Source: CAIQPS01 sp963721365 (GTDB lineage: Bacteria; Actinomycetota; Thermoleophilia; RBG-16-64-13). From it: 33,619 nucleotides of DNA. Numbering within the stretch: position 1 is the first letter of the stretch; every line of letters begins with the position of its first letter. Shown here in pieces: positions 1-7,116 of the stretch. The stretch is from NCBI GenBank assembly GCA_963721365.1, contig CAVRJE010000010.1, positions 1 to 33,619 of the forward strand. Direction: 5' to 3'. The notes under the pieces were generated by a model that worked only from the letters and a program-made list of their open reading frames with translations, was not told the origin of the DNA and did not search any database. Position numbers and translations under genes: made by a program.

Positions 1-516
1 GTCGGCGGCCGGTCGATCACAAGAGAGCAATTCGATCAGAGGGTCGTCGGCTTCGAAGCGCAGTATCCCGGCCGGGTCCCCGACAAGAAGAGCGCCCCCG
101 ACCGCTACAAGCTGTTCCAGCAGGACGTCCTGGAGTACATGATCACCTACGAGCTGGCGACCCAGAAGGCCGAGCAGCTCAACATCATGGTGACCGACCA
201 GGACGTGCAGACGCAGATCGACTTGATCCTCACTACCTCCTTCAGCGGGGATCAGGCCAAGTTCGATGCCGCTCTCGAACAGCAGGGCCTCACGATGGAC
301 CAGTTCAGGCAGACCTACAAGGAATCAACGCTGTTCGAGAAGGTCTATAACGAAGTGACGAAGGACGTCACCACCGTCCCCGGTAGTGGCACCCTGCTGG
401 ATGCCAAGAAGAAGGAGGCGTGGCAGTCGTGGATCGACCAGGCGAAAGCAGCGTCGGGGGTGACATACGCCCGCGGCCTGGAACCGGCGGCAACCACCGC
501 GGTTCCACTTCCATGA
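1..516 (+). CDS. SurA-like N-terminal-domain chaperone/foldase, 3' end
   Basis: The reading frame is open from base 1, so the gene begins upstream; 171 residues are visible before the TGA at 514-516. The sequence is helical and polar, with the pattern of a SurA N-terminal domain: an ITREQFDQRV helix, an LEYMITYELATQKAEQLNI helix, a VTDQDVQTQI helix, then ALEQQGLTMDQFRQTYKES. In this family the domain binds unfolded exported proteins, usually in a lipoprotein or secreted protein with or without a PPIase domain. No parvulin domain follows: the protein ends in a short Ala/Thr/Pro tail. The internal ATG at 139 is not the start because the homologous helices extend upstream of it. The family is fairly sure; the exact role is inference. 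Confidence 0.7.
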   Translation, partial: VGGRSITREQFDQRVVGFEAQYPGRVPDKKSAPDRYKLFQQDVLEYMITYELATQKAEQLNIMVTDQDVQTQIDLILTTSFSGDQAKFDAALEQQGLTMDQFRQTYKESTLFEKVYNEVTKDVTTVPGSGTLLDAKKKEAWQSWIDQAKAASGVTYARGLEPAATTAVPLP

Positions 517-541
517 TCGGACCTGAACCTGCGAACGAGGG

Positions 542-1048
542 CTAGGGCTGGGAAGCCCCCGGCCCGCCGAGGAGACTGAACGCCTCGGTCAGCTTGTCGA
601 ATGTCTGCTCGAGCGACTCGGGGATCACCCGCACGTCGCCGACGACCGGCATGAAGTTGGTGTCGCCCACCCAGCGGGGCACCAGGTGCAGGTGCAGATG
701 GTCTTTGATGCCGGCGCCGGCCGCAGCGCCAAGGTTGAAGCCCAGGTTGAGGCCGTCCGGGTTGAAGCTGCTCTTGAGCGCCCGAGTCGCGAGTTGAGCG
801 AGGTCCATCATCTCGTGGAGCGTGCCGGGCGGTAGCTCCTCCAGATCGGCGATATGGGCGTAGGGCGCCACCATGATGTGGCCGTTGTTATAGGGGAAAG
901 CGTTAAGCATCACGTAGGCAAGGACGCCTCGGTGGATGATGTAGGCCGCGCGGTCGTCCCCGGCGAGGGGCTTGTCGCAGAAGATGCAGACTTCACTCTT
1001 CTCTTTGGCCACGTATTGCAGCCGCCACGGTGCCCACAGCCGTTCCAT
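542..1048 (-). CDS. HIT family hydrolase/phosphorylase (Ap4A-type)
   Basis: A 168-residue histidine-triad protein. The nucleotide-binding signature HLHLHLVPRW lies near residue 115, preceded by GFNLGAAAGAGIKD, and a CIFC zinc-binding pair sits near residue 21, as in actinobacterial HIT proteins related to diadenosine tetraphosphate phosphorylases. Family members cleave nucleotide phosphoanhydride or phosphoramidate bonds in the cytosol. The frame is open further upstream, but the ATG at 1048 is chosen because a strong AAAGGAGGAGG lies just before it and the MERLWAPWRLQYV opening is typical of the family. It converges with the SurA-like gene, 25 bp apart. A copy of the short dispersed repeat lies about 60 bp upstream. 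The physiological substrate is unknown. Confidence 0.88.
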   Translation of the reverse strand: MERLWAPWRLQYVAKEKSEVCIFCDKPLAGDDRAAYIIHRGVLAYVMLNAFPYNNGHIMVAPYAHIADLEELPPGTLHEMMDLAQLATRALKSSFNPDGLNLGFNLGAAAGAGIKDHLHLHLVPRWVGDTNFMPVVGDVRVIPESLEQTFDKLTEAFSLLGGPGASQP

Positions 1049-1107
1049 GCACCCTCCTCCTTTGGCCGGTGACTGGATTGTACCGAAAATGCAGGGCTGC
1101 CCGGGGC

Positions 1108-1136
1108 GCGGTGGCGGACTTCGCAACTCTTCGACA
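1108..1136 (+). repeat. Short interspersed repeat, copy 1 (partial)
   Basis: The core GGCGGACTTCGCAACTCTTC matches the core of the copies at 3809, 5231, 6829 and 11029, which read GGCGGACTTCGCAATTCTGC or close variants. Only the core is recognisable here. It lies 60 bp upstream of the HIT start codon. Confidence 0.45.
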
Positions 1137-1239
1137 GAAAGTGGGCTGAGCAGAGGATTGTTGGATGCGGCTCCCGTGTTGCCCTCCGACCCCGCTCTCC
1201 GGGCGAGCAGGGAGCTTTCTCGCCGAGGCAGGTCCCCCG

Positions 1240-1275
1240 AAAAAACCGGGGCCCGGTTGTTGACCGGGCCCCGGT
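1240..1275 (-). terminator. Rho-independent terminator of the alkaline phosphatase gene
   Basis: A perfect 13-bp inverted repeat (arms 1245-1257 and 1263-1275) has a 5-nt loop. On the minus strand it is followed directly by a run of five T (bases 1245-1241 read in reverse). It sits about 50 bp beyond the stop codon of the phosphatase gene, in the right orientation to end its transcript before the HIT gene. Confidence 0.85.
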
Positions 1276-1323
1276 GCTTGGCCTACAGATGAGTCAGAGT
1301 GTTTGCCGACAGGCCATCGCCCG

Positions 1324-2829
1324 CTAGGGCGTAATCGCCTCCCTCATAACCGTGTAGATGTCGATGTTATCGATGTACGGGCCCCTGACCAGGTCCGTTT
1401 TTGTGGTCAAAGCGTCGAAACCACCGATGCCGGCACCGTTCGCCCACAGCGGGACAAGGGAGTTGGTGTGCCAGAACTTGAAGTGGTCATCCACGAAGTT
1501 CCAGGTGAAGCCCGGCAGGGCCTTCTTGCCGTTGTTGATGATCGGTCTCCACCAGTTCGGATCGGGCACTCCACTCGCGGGAGCGGCGACTACTGAGGGG
1601 CCGCCGCCGAGCCCGTATCCGGACCCGGGTCCCCAAATGTATCCGGTCTCATGGTCAGCGGTGACGATCAGGAGGTTCTTGTCCCAGCCTCCATTATTGT
1701 CGATCCAGTCCATGACCGTCTTGACAGAGTCGTTGAAAGCGCCGAACTCCTCGATGATCCGGCCCGGGTATCCCTCGTGGGAGGAGTCATCGATAGCGCC
1801 GCCTTCAATCATGACGACAAACCCGTCGGGGTCGTTGTCCAGCACGTTGAGGGCGCCTTTGGTCATCTCGACGAGGGTGGGCACGTTCTGGTTGAACGGG
1901 ACCGCATAGGGATTGGCGAGCACGTCACCGCCGCGAAGCGCTTGGGTCGTCTTGGCGGACTGGGTCAGGCCGAACACCCGTGCTGGGGTGTCGCCTTTGG
2001 CCAGATTCTGGAAATCAGTGCGCGACTGGATCAGCGTCCAGGGGTTCGCGCCGCCGGCCGTGCCTGCCGCGAGGCTTGTATACGTAGACTCGCGCAGGTA
2101 GATACTGGGCTTCGATGGGTTTTCGTCGTCTGTCCCGTTCCCAGGATTGGTAACGTCGTAGACGGACCAATTAGGTGTAACCGGTTGCCCGCTGTTGTTG
2201 AAGTACGGGTTACCGGAACCCATGATCACGTCGACCGCGCTCAAGTTGATCATCTGGTCGGCGATGGTCCAGAGGAGGTCGCGGTTGTTAAGGTGGGCCG
2301 TGAAACCGGCGGGAGTCGCGTCGTCAAAGAATTTGGTGGTTACCACCCCGGTTGACTTGCCGAGCGTCTCGGCATACTCCAGAATGCTCTGCCGATCAGA
2401 GCCTTGGGCGTAGCCCACGCCCTTTGCGGTCTTGTATCCCGTGGCCATGGCTGTAGCGGCCATGTCCGATTCGGTGATGGAAGGGCCAGTCTTGGCGTAG
2501 GTGGCTCCCGACACATATGTGAAGCTTGCCCAGGCCAGGGCGGGATCGTATGACCCTCCGAACGGGAAGGTCGAGACGCCGAAGTGAACGGGGAACTTCT
2601 CGTACGGCTGCTTGCCCGTCTGGCCGTTCTCGTAGTAGTCGGCCAGAAGATACTGGTTGAAGCCGGAACCGTCAGCGATCATGATGATCACGTTCTTGGC
2701 GTTCTCCGGCGGAGGGTTGCTTCCGAGTGCGGCGGCGGTCGTGGCAAAGGCGGCGATCAGCACGACCACTACGATTAGCGCGGGAACAAATAGGCGGCTA
2801 CGCAAAGACACTTTCAGCAGCTTCATCAT
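1324..2829 (-). CDS. Secreted alkaline phosphatase (PhoA superfamily)
   Basis: About 501 residues. An N-terminal basic region and a hydrophobic segment (LFVPALIVVVVLIAAFATTAAA) form a Sec signal or anchor. Metal and active-site motifs follow in family order: NVIIMIADGSG (metal Asp near 53), the nucleophile loop ESDMAATAMATGYKT (Ser near 121), MIEGGAIDDSSHEG, LLIVTADHETG and FWHTNSLVPLW, which supply the other Asp/Glu/His ligands. The enzyme hydrolyses phosphomonoesters outside the membrane. In the nucleophile loop Glu replaces the usual Asp before the Ser. GGAGGAA precedes ATGATG, so translation starts at 2829 or 2826. The gene is a single transcription unit with its own terminator. No convincing Pho box was seen. 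Confidence 0.9.
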   Translation of the reverse strand: MMKLLKVSLRSRLFVPALIVVVVLIAAFATTAAALGSNPPPENAKNVIIMIADGSGFNQYLLADYYENGQTGKQPYEKFPVHFGVSTFPFGGSYDPALAWASFTYVSGATYAKTGPSITESDMAATAMATGYKTAKGVGYAQGSDRQSILEYAETLGKSTGVVTTKFFDDATPAGFTAHLNNRDLLWTIADQMINLSAVDVIMGSGNPYFNNSGQPVTPNWSVYDVTNPGNGTDDENPSKPSIYLRESTYTSLAAGTAGGANPWTLIQSRTDFQNLAKGDTPARVFGLTQSAKTTQALRGGDVLANPYAVPFNQNVPTLVEMTKGALNVLDNDPDGFVVMIEGGAIDDSSHEGYPGRIIEEFGAFNDSVKTVMDWIDNNGGWDKNLLIVTADHETGYIWGPGSGYGLGGGPSVVAAPASGVPDPNWWRPIINNGKKALPGFTWNFVDDHFKFWHTNSLVPLWANGAGIGGFDALTTKTDLVRGPYIDNIDIYTVMREAITP

Positions 2830-3163
2830 TTCCTCCAATGGTTTCCTCTCAACGACGCACCCCTAGAAAGGTGCCCACGGCCAGAGGATTGTGGCTGCGA
2901 TCCGGTCACCCCCTTTCTCGTGAAGACTGGCGCGGTTTCGCCGCGCCCCTCGCACGACAACCCCCCATATCCCTAGCGCCTTCGCGCTGGCTCCGCCCCT
3001 CGGGACCCATGGTCACGAGACAGCAAGGGTGCTCTATCTTGCGTTAAGCTACCGCACGGTAGTTGCACCGAGCACCACCTGTATCACGCTCGTTGTAGAA
3101 TGTCTAGACCCCGCCTATCCGGAGCTCGCGCTAGCCTAGAGACGCAGACTGAAGGACGGAACC
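2830..3163. other. Divergent intergenic region, 334 bp
   Basis: This gap lies between two divergent genes. It holds a GGCGCGG-TTTCG-CCGCGCC hairpin at 2929-2947 without a T run, a smaller AGCGC/GCGCT hairpin near 2980, and the 14-bp palindrome listed separately. No conserved ORF is present and no clear sigma-70 promoter was identified. Confidence 0.5.
3049..3062. promoter_or_regulatory. Candidate operator palindrome
   Basis: A perfect palindrome of CTACCG and CGGTAG separated by CA, about 100 bp upstream of the M41-like gene and in the divergent gap with the phosphatase gene. It is short and could be chance; the binding protein is unknown. Confidence 0.3.
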
Positions 3164-3721
3164 ATGGACGAACGTGAATCAACTGCCTATGGCGAGGCCG
3201 GTCGGGCAGTGGCCTGCTACGCGCTTCACCGACCTCTCAAGCGGGCAACGATCATTCCGGATACCGCTGCCGAGGACGACCAAGGCTATTTTGCCTGGCA
3301 CGCCCCGGTCCCCCGTTGGACGTTCGACCCCTTCGTGAACGTAGATGCCTTGTCCTGGGACCACGCGCTGATGGCACTCGCGGGCCCAGCGGCTCACTGT
3401 CGCCACGACCACCAAGAGGAAGGGAATTGGCGGAGGCGGCTAGACGACTATCTGGTTCTCCACCCTGCCGCGGACGATCAGGCGACCAACTATCTGCGGT
3501 TGCACAGTATGGAGAGACAACTGCTCGGGTTCGAGGGCGTTCCCGCGAGCCTCTTCTCCCTGTGTCTGCAAACGGCCGCCGCCCTGGTCGATGAGTATGG
3601 GGACCTCGTCGACGCCGTCGCTCAGGCGCTTCTCCAGCGAGACACACTTGGCGCCGCAGAGATCTGGGCGCTTGCGAAGGAGCACTGCGAACGGGATGCC
3701 AGCCCGCGCCCGTACCACTAA
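3164..3721 (+). CDS. FtsH/M41-peptidase-like protein lacking the HEXXH zinc motif
   Basis: A 185-residue cytosolic protein. The N-terminus reads AYGEAGRAVACYALHRPLKR followed by ATIIPD, which matches the start of the FtsH M41 protease domain (YHEAGHAVVAY...TI.P). The centre DHALMALAGPAAH fits the LAG-containing helix. The C-terminus LVDEYGDLVDAVAQALLQRD, TLGAAEIWAL fits the helical M41 tail. No AAA+ ATPase domain is present. Both zinc-ligand histidines of HEAGH are replaced (Gly10, Arg14) while Glu11 stays, so a conventional zinc protease activity is unlikely. The start is the ATG at 3164, preceded by GAAGGA. It may be a non-catalytic adaptor or a degenerate small M41-like protein; the function is unknown. 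Confidence 0.6.
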   Translation: MDERESTAYGEAGRAVACYALHRPLKRATIIPDTAAEDDQGYFAWHAPVPRWTFDPFVNVDALSWDHALMALAGPAAHCRHDHQEEGNWRRRLDDYLVLHPAADDQATNYLRLHSMERQLLGFEGVPASLFSLCLQTAAALVDEYGDLVDAVAQALLQRDTLGAAEIWALAKEHCERDASPRPYH

Positions 3722-3808
3722 GTCCACTGCGATCGTGGTCAAGCCGGCACCTGGGCACGCCCTGTCGTAGGCCTCGCGACGCTCATTCACCGCACTTCTA
3801 CAAGATCG

Positions 3809-3878
3809 TCAGTTTGCAGTGCCTTTCGGGCGGTTGGTGGAGAAGCGCGCGATGAGGCGGACTTCGCAATTCTGCGTC
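3809..3878 (+). repeat. Short interspersed repeat, copy 2
   Basis: The copy contains GTTTGCAGTGCCTTTC, GGTTGGTGGAGAAG and GATGAGGCGGACTTCGCAAT followed by TCTGCGT. The same order of blocks recurs at 6829 and 11029, and the core also at 5231. It is non-coding and lies between the M41-like gene and the lipoprotein gene. Confidence 0.65.
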
Positions 3879-3937
3879 AATACGTGGACCTAACTGGAGT
3901 TCCGTAGCGGGAGTATGTGCGATTCACTACAGTGCGA

Positions 3938-3962
3938 ATGAACCAGCAGGACTCGAACCTGC
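3938..3962 (-). other. tRNA 3'-end-like fragment (T-arm)
   Basis: Read on the minus strand, this is a perfect T-arm: GCAGG, loop TTCGAGT, CCTGC, followed by a 7-nt segment TGGTTCA in the place of the acceptor 3' strand. The matching acceptor 5' strand is absent within the expected 75 nt upstream, no clean anticodon arm forms, and no CCA follows. It is therefore a tRNA relic or an attachment-site-like fragment, not a working tRNA. Confidence 0.4.
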
Positions 3963-4005
3963 GACCGGCCGACCAGGGGTCAGTCCCAACCCAATCCGAG
4001 ACCCG

Positions 4006-5151
4006 TCAAGAGATCCACATCATCGCCTCACCCAGAACCGTCCACCGGCCGGTCATCTTCTTCATGAGCACCATATTCCCCTCGCCGGCCACCCAGTGAC
4101 TCTGGTTGCCCGCGTAGAGAACGGCCGTGTCCTTCGCCTCATTGAACCCGACACGCGAAAGGGTGAGGATGCCTTGCGAGCCGGGGTACTTCGCGTAGAA
4201 GTCATCCCAGCCACTGGCGTTCTTGGAGAAGATCGATTCGATCTCCTGTCTGCTAGTGAACTCGTACCTCACACTGAGGGTGAATCTGCGCTCCAGGACC
4301 GACGGCTTCTCATTCTTGGTCTGGAAATCGCTCCAGATCTCGTCGCCAAGCTCCGGATAGTAATTCCGCATGAAACGGACGGCATCGGGCGGCGAAAAAA
4401 GGCCCGAGTCAGGCTGTGCTGTAGTGTCCTCGATGACGATCAGCGCGTTGTTGTACACGCTTTGGATAAGCGCGCTATAGACCTCGTATTCCTCAGCGAG
4501 GCTGTCCTCGGGCCCAGCCGCCCGAAAAAGGTCGTGCGCGGTCGCTAGGGCACCCTCGAGGTCCTGGACCTCATAGGCGATGGTCGCCAGCATCGCGAGG
4601 TCCTCGGCATACACCTTCGACGCGATGAGATATCCCCAGTGCCAACCGAGATACTCGGTCACCTCGCGGCCCTCGCCACCATAAGCGTCCGTGAAAGCTT
4701 TGATCAACTGGTCCCATGCAGGCCCGGCTTTGGTAGCGAAAAGGATCACAGTGTCGCCGTTCGCCAACTGGAACCCCTGCGCGCCCGTGACGGAGTCGGG
4801 CACCATGTCCTTGAAGACCGGGGCCAGTTGGTCCGCGCCGAGAACGGAGTACGGTAGAGTGCTCGGAACCTCCAACATGTCGAGCAGACGGCCGTAGTGA
4901 TCGATCAACATCGGGAACGGCGTTGCTCCTGCCGCAGTCGGCGGCGTACTCGTCGGCGTAAAGGCCCAGATGGGCAACTGACTGATCGAGGTGCTTGTCG
5001 TATTGGGAGCCAAGGTCGTCGTGGTGGGCACGGCGGACCTTGTCGTCGTCGTGGCCTTGCCGCTGCAAGAGAACACGGACCAGGCAAGCACGACCAAGAG
5101 GATGGTCAGGGACACCAGCGCCGCTTGAGCGCCTTTGGATGGCTTCTTCAT
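4006..5151 (-). CDS. Lipoprotein of unknown function with Thr-rich linker
   Basis: About 381 residues. A signal peptide ends in the lipobox VFSC (Cys near 29), followed by a Thr/Ser/Pro-rich linker (near 32-70), so the protein should be anchored on the outer face of the membrane. The rest is a soluble domain of mixed helices; its end (SRVGFNEAKDTAVLYAGNQ, then GEGNMVLMKKMTGRWTVLG) has the strand pattern of a small alpha+beta domain seen in exported actinobacterial proteins. No catalytic motif is recognised. The frame is open 57 bp further upstream, but the ATG at 5151 has GAGGAGG six bases before it and gives a proper signal peptide. Monocistronic; a dispersed repeat lies 80 bp upstream. Confidence 0.7.
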   Translation of the reverse strand: MKKPSKGAQAALVSLTILLVVLAWSVFSCSGKATTTTRSAVPTTTTLAPNTTSTSISQLPIWAFTPTSTPPTAAGATPFPMLIDHYGRLLDMLEVPSTLPYSVLGADQLAPVFKDMVPDSVTGAQGFQLANGDTVILFATKAGPAWDQLIKAFTDAYGGEGREVTEYLGWHWGYLIASKVYAEDLAMLATIAYEVQDLEGALATAHDLFRAAGPEDSLAEEYEVYSALIQSVYNNALIVIEDTTAQPDSGLFSPPDAVRFMRNYYPELGDEIWSDFQTKNEKPSVLERRFTLSVRYEFTSRQEIESIFSKNASGWDDFYAKYPGSQGILTLSRVGFNEAKDTAVLYAGNQSHWVAGEGNMVLMKKMTGRWTVLGEAMMWIS

Positions 5152-5230
5152 GGCCCGCCTCCTCGTAGCCGGTTGGCCCTGTTGCCCCATTATGACGAAC
5201 GGAAGCACCTACCGGGTCCGAGCGCCACTG

Positions 5231-5290
5231 TCACGCGAGAAGAGAGGATCGGAGATCGGAATGAGGCGGAGTTCGCAATTCTGCGTCTAC
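5231..5290 (+). repeat. Short interspersed repeat, copy 3
   Basis: GATCGGAATGAGGCGGAGTT followed by CGCAATTCTGCGTCTAC matches copies 2 and 4 over the core. The upstream part (ACGCGAGAAGAGAGGATCGG) is more divergent. It sits between the lipoprotein start and the serpin stop. Confidence 0.65.
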
Positions 5291-5365
5291 GAAAAGGCAC
5301 TATTGGGTGGCCTTGGACCGGACAGCTCCATCTCTGCCTGGCGTCCAGCCTGGCGAAATTCGTTT

Positions 5366-6697
5366 TTACCCCCGGGGGTCGGCCACACGTCCCATGAACA
5401 AGATCGCCCCGGTCGGGATATCTCTGACAACGAACAGGAAGGGGTGGTCGAGCATCATCTCCCTCAGGCTGCCTCCTCCCACCTGGGCGATAATGGACGA
5501 TGAAGCCGCCTCGGTGCCTTCTTCATCCACGCTGATCATCGAGGACTGGTAACCGTTGTCGATCCAGATGCCCGACGGGGCTCCTCCCTTGTACATCCGG
5601 CTGAAGTTCGCGCTCTCGGGATCAAACGCGTCCCTCATCCCTAACGCTTCGCAGATTTCCTTGAACTGCCAACTGGAGTCGAAAGCGAACCGCGGCATGG
5701 TCAGCGAAACGACGTCGGATGCATCCAGACTCTCGACGAGCGCGATAAGCCCCTCGGCCGTCAGATCAGCGACAGCTTCGTCCAGGGTCTTGTCCTTGGG
5801 AAGCAGGCAGACCATCGAGCAATCACCCCGCTGGTGCGCGGTAGTCTCGTACGGGATCTCCACCACCTGCCAACTCTCGTCCTCCGCGTAGCCGTAGTCC
5901 ATCGAATGGTGCATCAGCGGCACCTGCACGCTGGTCCCGTCGACCAAGTGGAAGGAGCCGAGCTTTGTGGCTTCAGGGATGAAGGGAGTAGTCCAACGTC
6001 CACTGAAGGTGAGCGCGTTCACGAGGACCATCGCGGTCTGTCCTTGGGGCAACGAGTTTGGGGGGAGAGCTTCTGTGACCCGGCCGCTAGTGGCGTCACT
6101 CACCCACGAGTTGATCATCCGGACGGCGTCGTTGACATTCTCGGGCGGGATGACGATCGAGGCGCGGTAGTCATGGGAGACAAGATCGAGAAACGCGGGG
6201 ATAAGGCGCTCTCTTCCCATGGCGAACGGCCAGACCGAGCTCGCCACGTTGATCTTGACCCCCTCGCGCTCGGCAAGTTCGAGGTCGAGAGCGCCGAAGG
6301 CGGGATGGAGACGCTCCTGAGGGAGCTCAAAATGAAGGGTATCCGCCATCTGACCCTCTGTCTCGCCGCCCGAACCGGCGTAGGTCATAGCCAGGACCAG
6401 AGAGGCCCCGTACGGCGAAAAGACGACGTTCCTGGAGCCGTCCCGATTCTGTGCGCAGAGGGTTCGGAAGAGATCGACAGCGAAGGCCGTGTTGCCCTCG
6501 ACAAGAAAGGGGATGTCGGCCACCGCTGCCGCGGATGCCACCACCTGCTGCTTTTCGGTCGGGACGAGGACCACTCCGGCTTGGCGGCTGCCGCCGCATG
6601 CTGAGAGAAGTAGGGCGGCGCCGAGTAAGAAATATGTGAGGAGCAGGGAGGCACCGGTGAAGAAGCCCTTCGAGTGCGGGCAAGGACTTTGCCTCAT
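5366..6697 (-). CDS. Serpin-family lipoprotein (protease inhibitor)
   Basis: About 443 residues. The N-terminal signal has the lipobox LLSAC followed by GGS, so the protein is predicted to be tethered outside the cell. The serpin fold is clear: NVVFSPYGASLVLAMTYAGS (helix B region), NSWVSDATSGRV, LVNALTFSGRW, MVCLLPKD, LTMPRFAFDSS, and the C-terminal DHPFLFVVRDIPTGAILFMG signature. The reactive-centre hinge reads EEGTEAASSS, the small-residue pattern of inhibitory serpins that insert their loop and trap serine or cysteine proteases. Aligned by length to antitrypsin, P1-P1' falls on a Gly-Gly in QVGGGS, which is unusual. The ATG at 6697 follows GGGGG; a TTG 12 bases upstream is less likely. 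Confidence 0.9.
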   Translation of the reverse strand: MRQSPCPHSKGFFTGASLLLTYFLLGAALLLSACGGSRQAGVVLVPTEKQQVVASAAAVADIPFLVEGNTAFAVDLFRTLCAQNRDGSRNVVFSPYGASLVLAMTYAGSGGETEGQMADTLHFELPQERLHPAFGALDLELAEREGVKINVASSVWPFAMGRERLIPAFLDLVSHDYRASIVIPPENVNDAVRMINSWVSDATSGRVTEALPPNSLPQGQTAMVLVNALTFSGRWTTPFIPEATKLGSFHLVDGTSVQVPLMHHSMDYGYAEDESWQVVEIPYETTAHQRGDCSMVCLLPKDKTLDEAVADLTAEGLIALVESLDASDVVSLTMPRFAFDSSWQFKEICEALGMRDAFDPESANFSRMYKGGAPSGIWIDNGYQSSMISVDEEGTEAASSSIIAQVGGGSLREMMLDHPFLFVVRDIPTGAILFMGRVADPRG

Positions 6698-6828
6698 CTC
6701 AGCCCCCAATAACTCATCGTGCTTCCTACGCCAAAGATGTCCGACAACAACAAGTCTATGACAAACGGGTCTAGGATGTGAACCCGACGGCCTCCGATCC
6801 TACGGTCCTGTGTAGGCCGAAGATCGAA

Positions 6829-6910
6829 GGTCAGAACACCCCTATTTGCAGCGCGTTCCCGCCGATCGGTTGAGAAGACCGGAATGACGCGGACTTTGCA
6901 TTTCTGCGTG
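6829..6910 (+). repeat. Short interspersed repeat, copy 4
   Basis: Long copy with the blocks GGTCAGAACACC, TTTGCAGCGCGTTCCCG, GATCGGTTGAGAAGACCGGA and ATGACGCGGACTTTGCATTT followed by CTGCGT. It aligns along its length with copies 2 and 6, including GAGAAGACCGG shared with copy 6. Confidence 0.7.
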
Positions 6911-6974
6911 ATGATGGAGTTTCAGCGCAGGATTGTCGACCGGCTTGGCAGGACAGCCTGTGACCGCTCCGCTT

Positions 6975-6994
6975 GGTATGAACCGACTCATACC
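6975..6994. promoter_or_regulatory. Candidate operator (7-bp inverted repeat)
   Basis: GGTATGA and TCATACC form a perfect inverted repeat around a 6-bp spacer, a size and symmetry common for TetR- or MarR-type operators. A second hairpin, CTGGTC-ATCC-GACCAG, abuts it at 6994-7009. It lies 120 bp upstream of the DUF4386 gene in a divergent promoter region. No regulator gene is adjacent. Confidence 0.4.
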
Positions 6995-7116
6995 TGGTCA
7001 TCCGACCAGCTTCAAGACCCATCAGTTGACTGTGGGATCTCGGTAGGAGCCAAAGTAGGATACACGTGGAGTCGCAGGGTCGGCTGAGATCACCCAGCCA
7101 GAATAGAGAGACGGCC

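Larger units (their letters stand above)
6698..7116. other. Divergent intergenic region, 419 bp
   Basis: The gap separates the serpin gene (minus) from the DUF4386 gene (plus). It holds dispersed-repeat copy 4 (6829-6910), the GGTATGA/TCATACC palindrome (6975-6994) and an abutting CTGGTC/GACCAG hairpin (6994-7009). Open frames here show no conserved protein signature. Confidence 0.5.

Noticed and set aside
2929..2947. GGCGCGG-TTTCG-CCGCGCC hairpin as a terminator
   Set aside because: It has no T run on either strand and lies between divergent gene starts, where no terminator is needed.
3917..4099. A 60-codon plus-strand frame containing QQDSNLRPADQG
   Set aside because: This peptide is the antisense translation of a tRNA T-arm, a known source of spurious proteins, and the frame overlaps the lipoprotein end.
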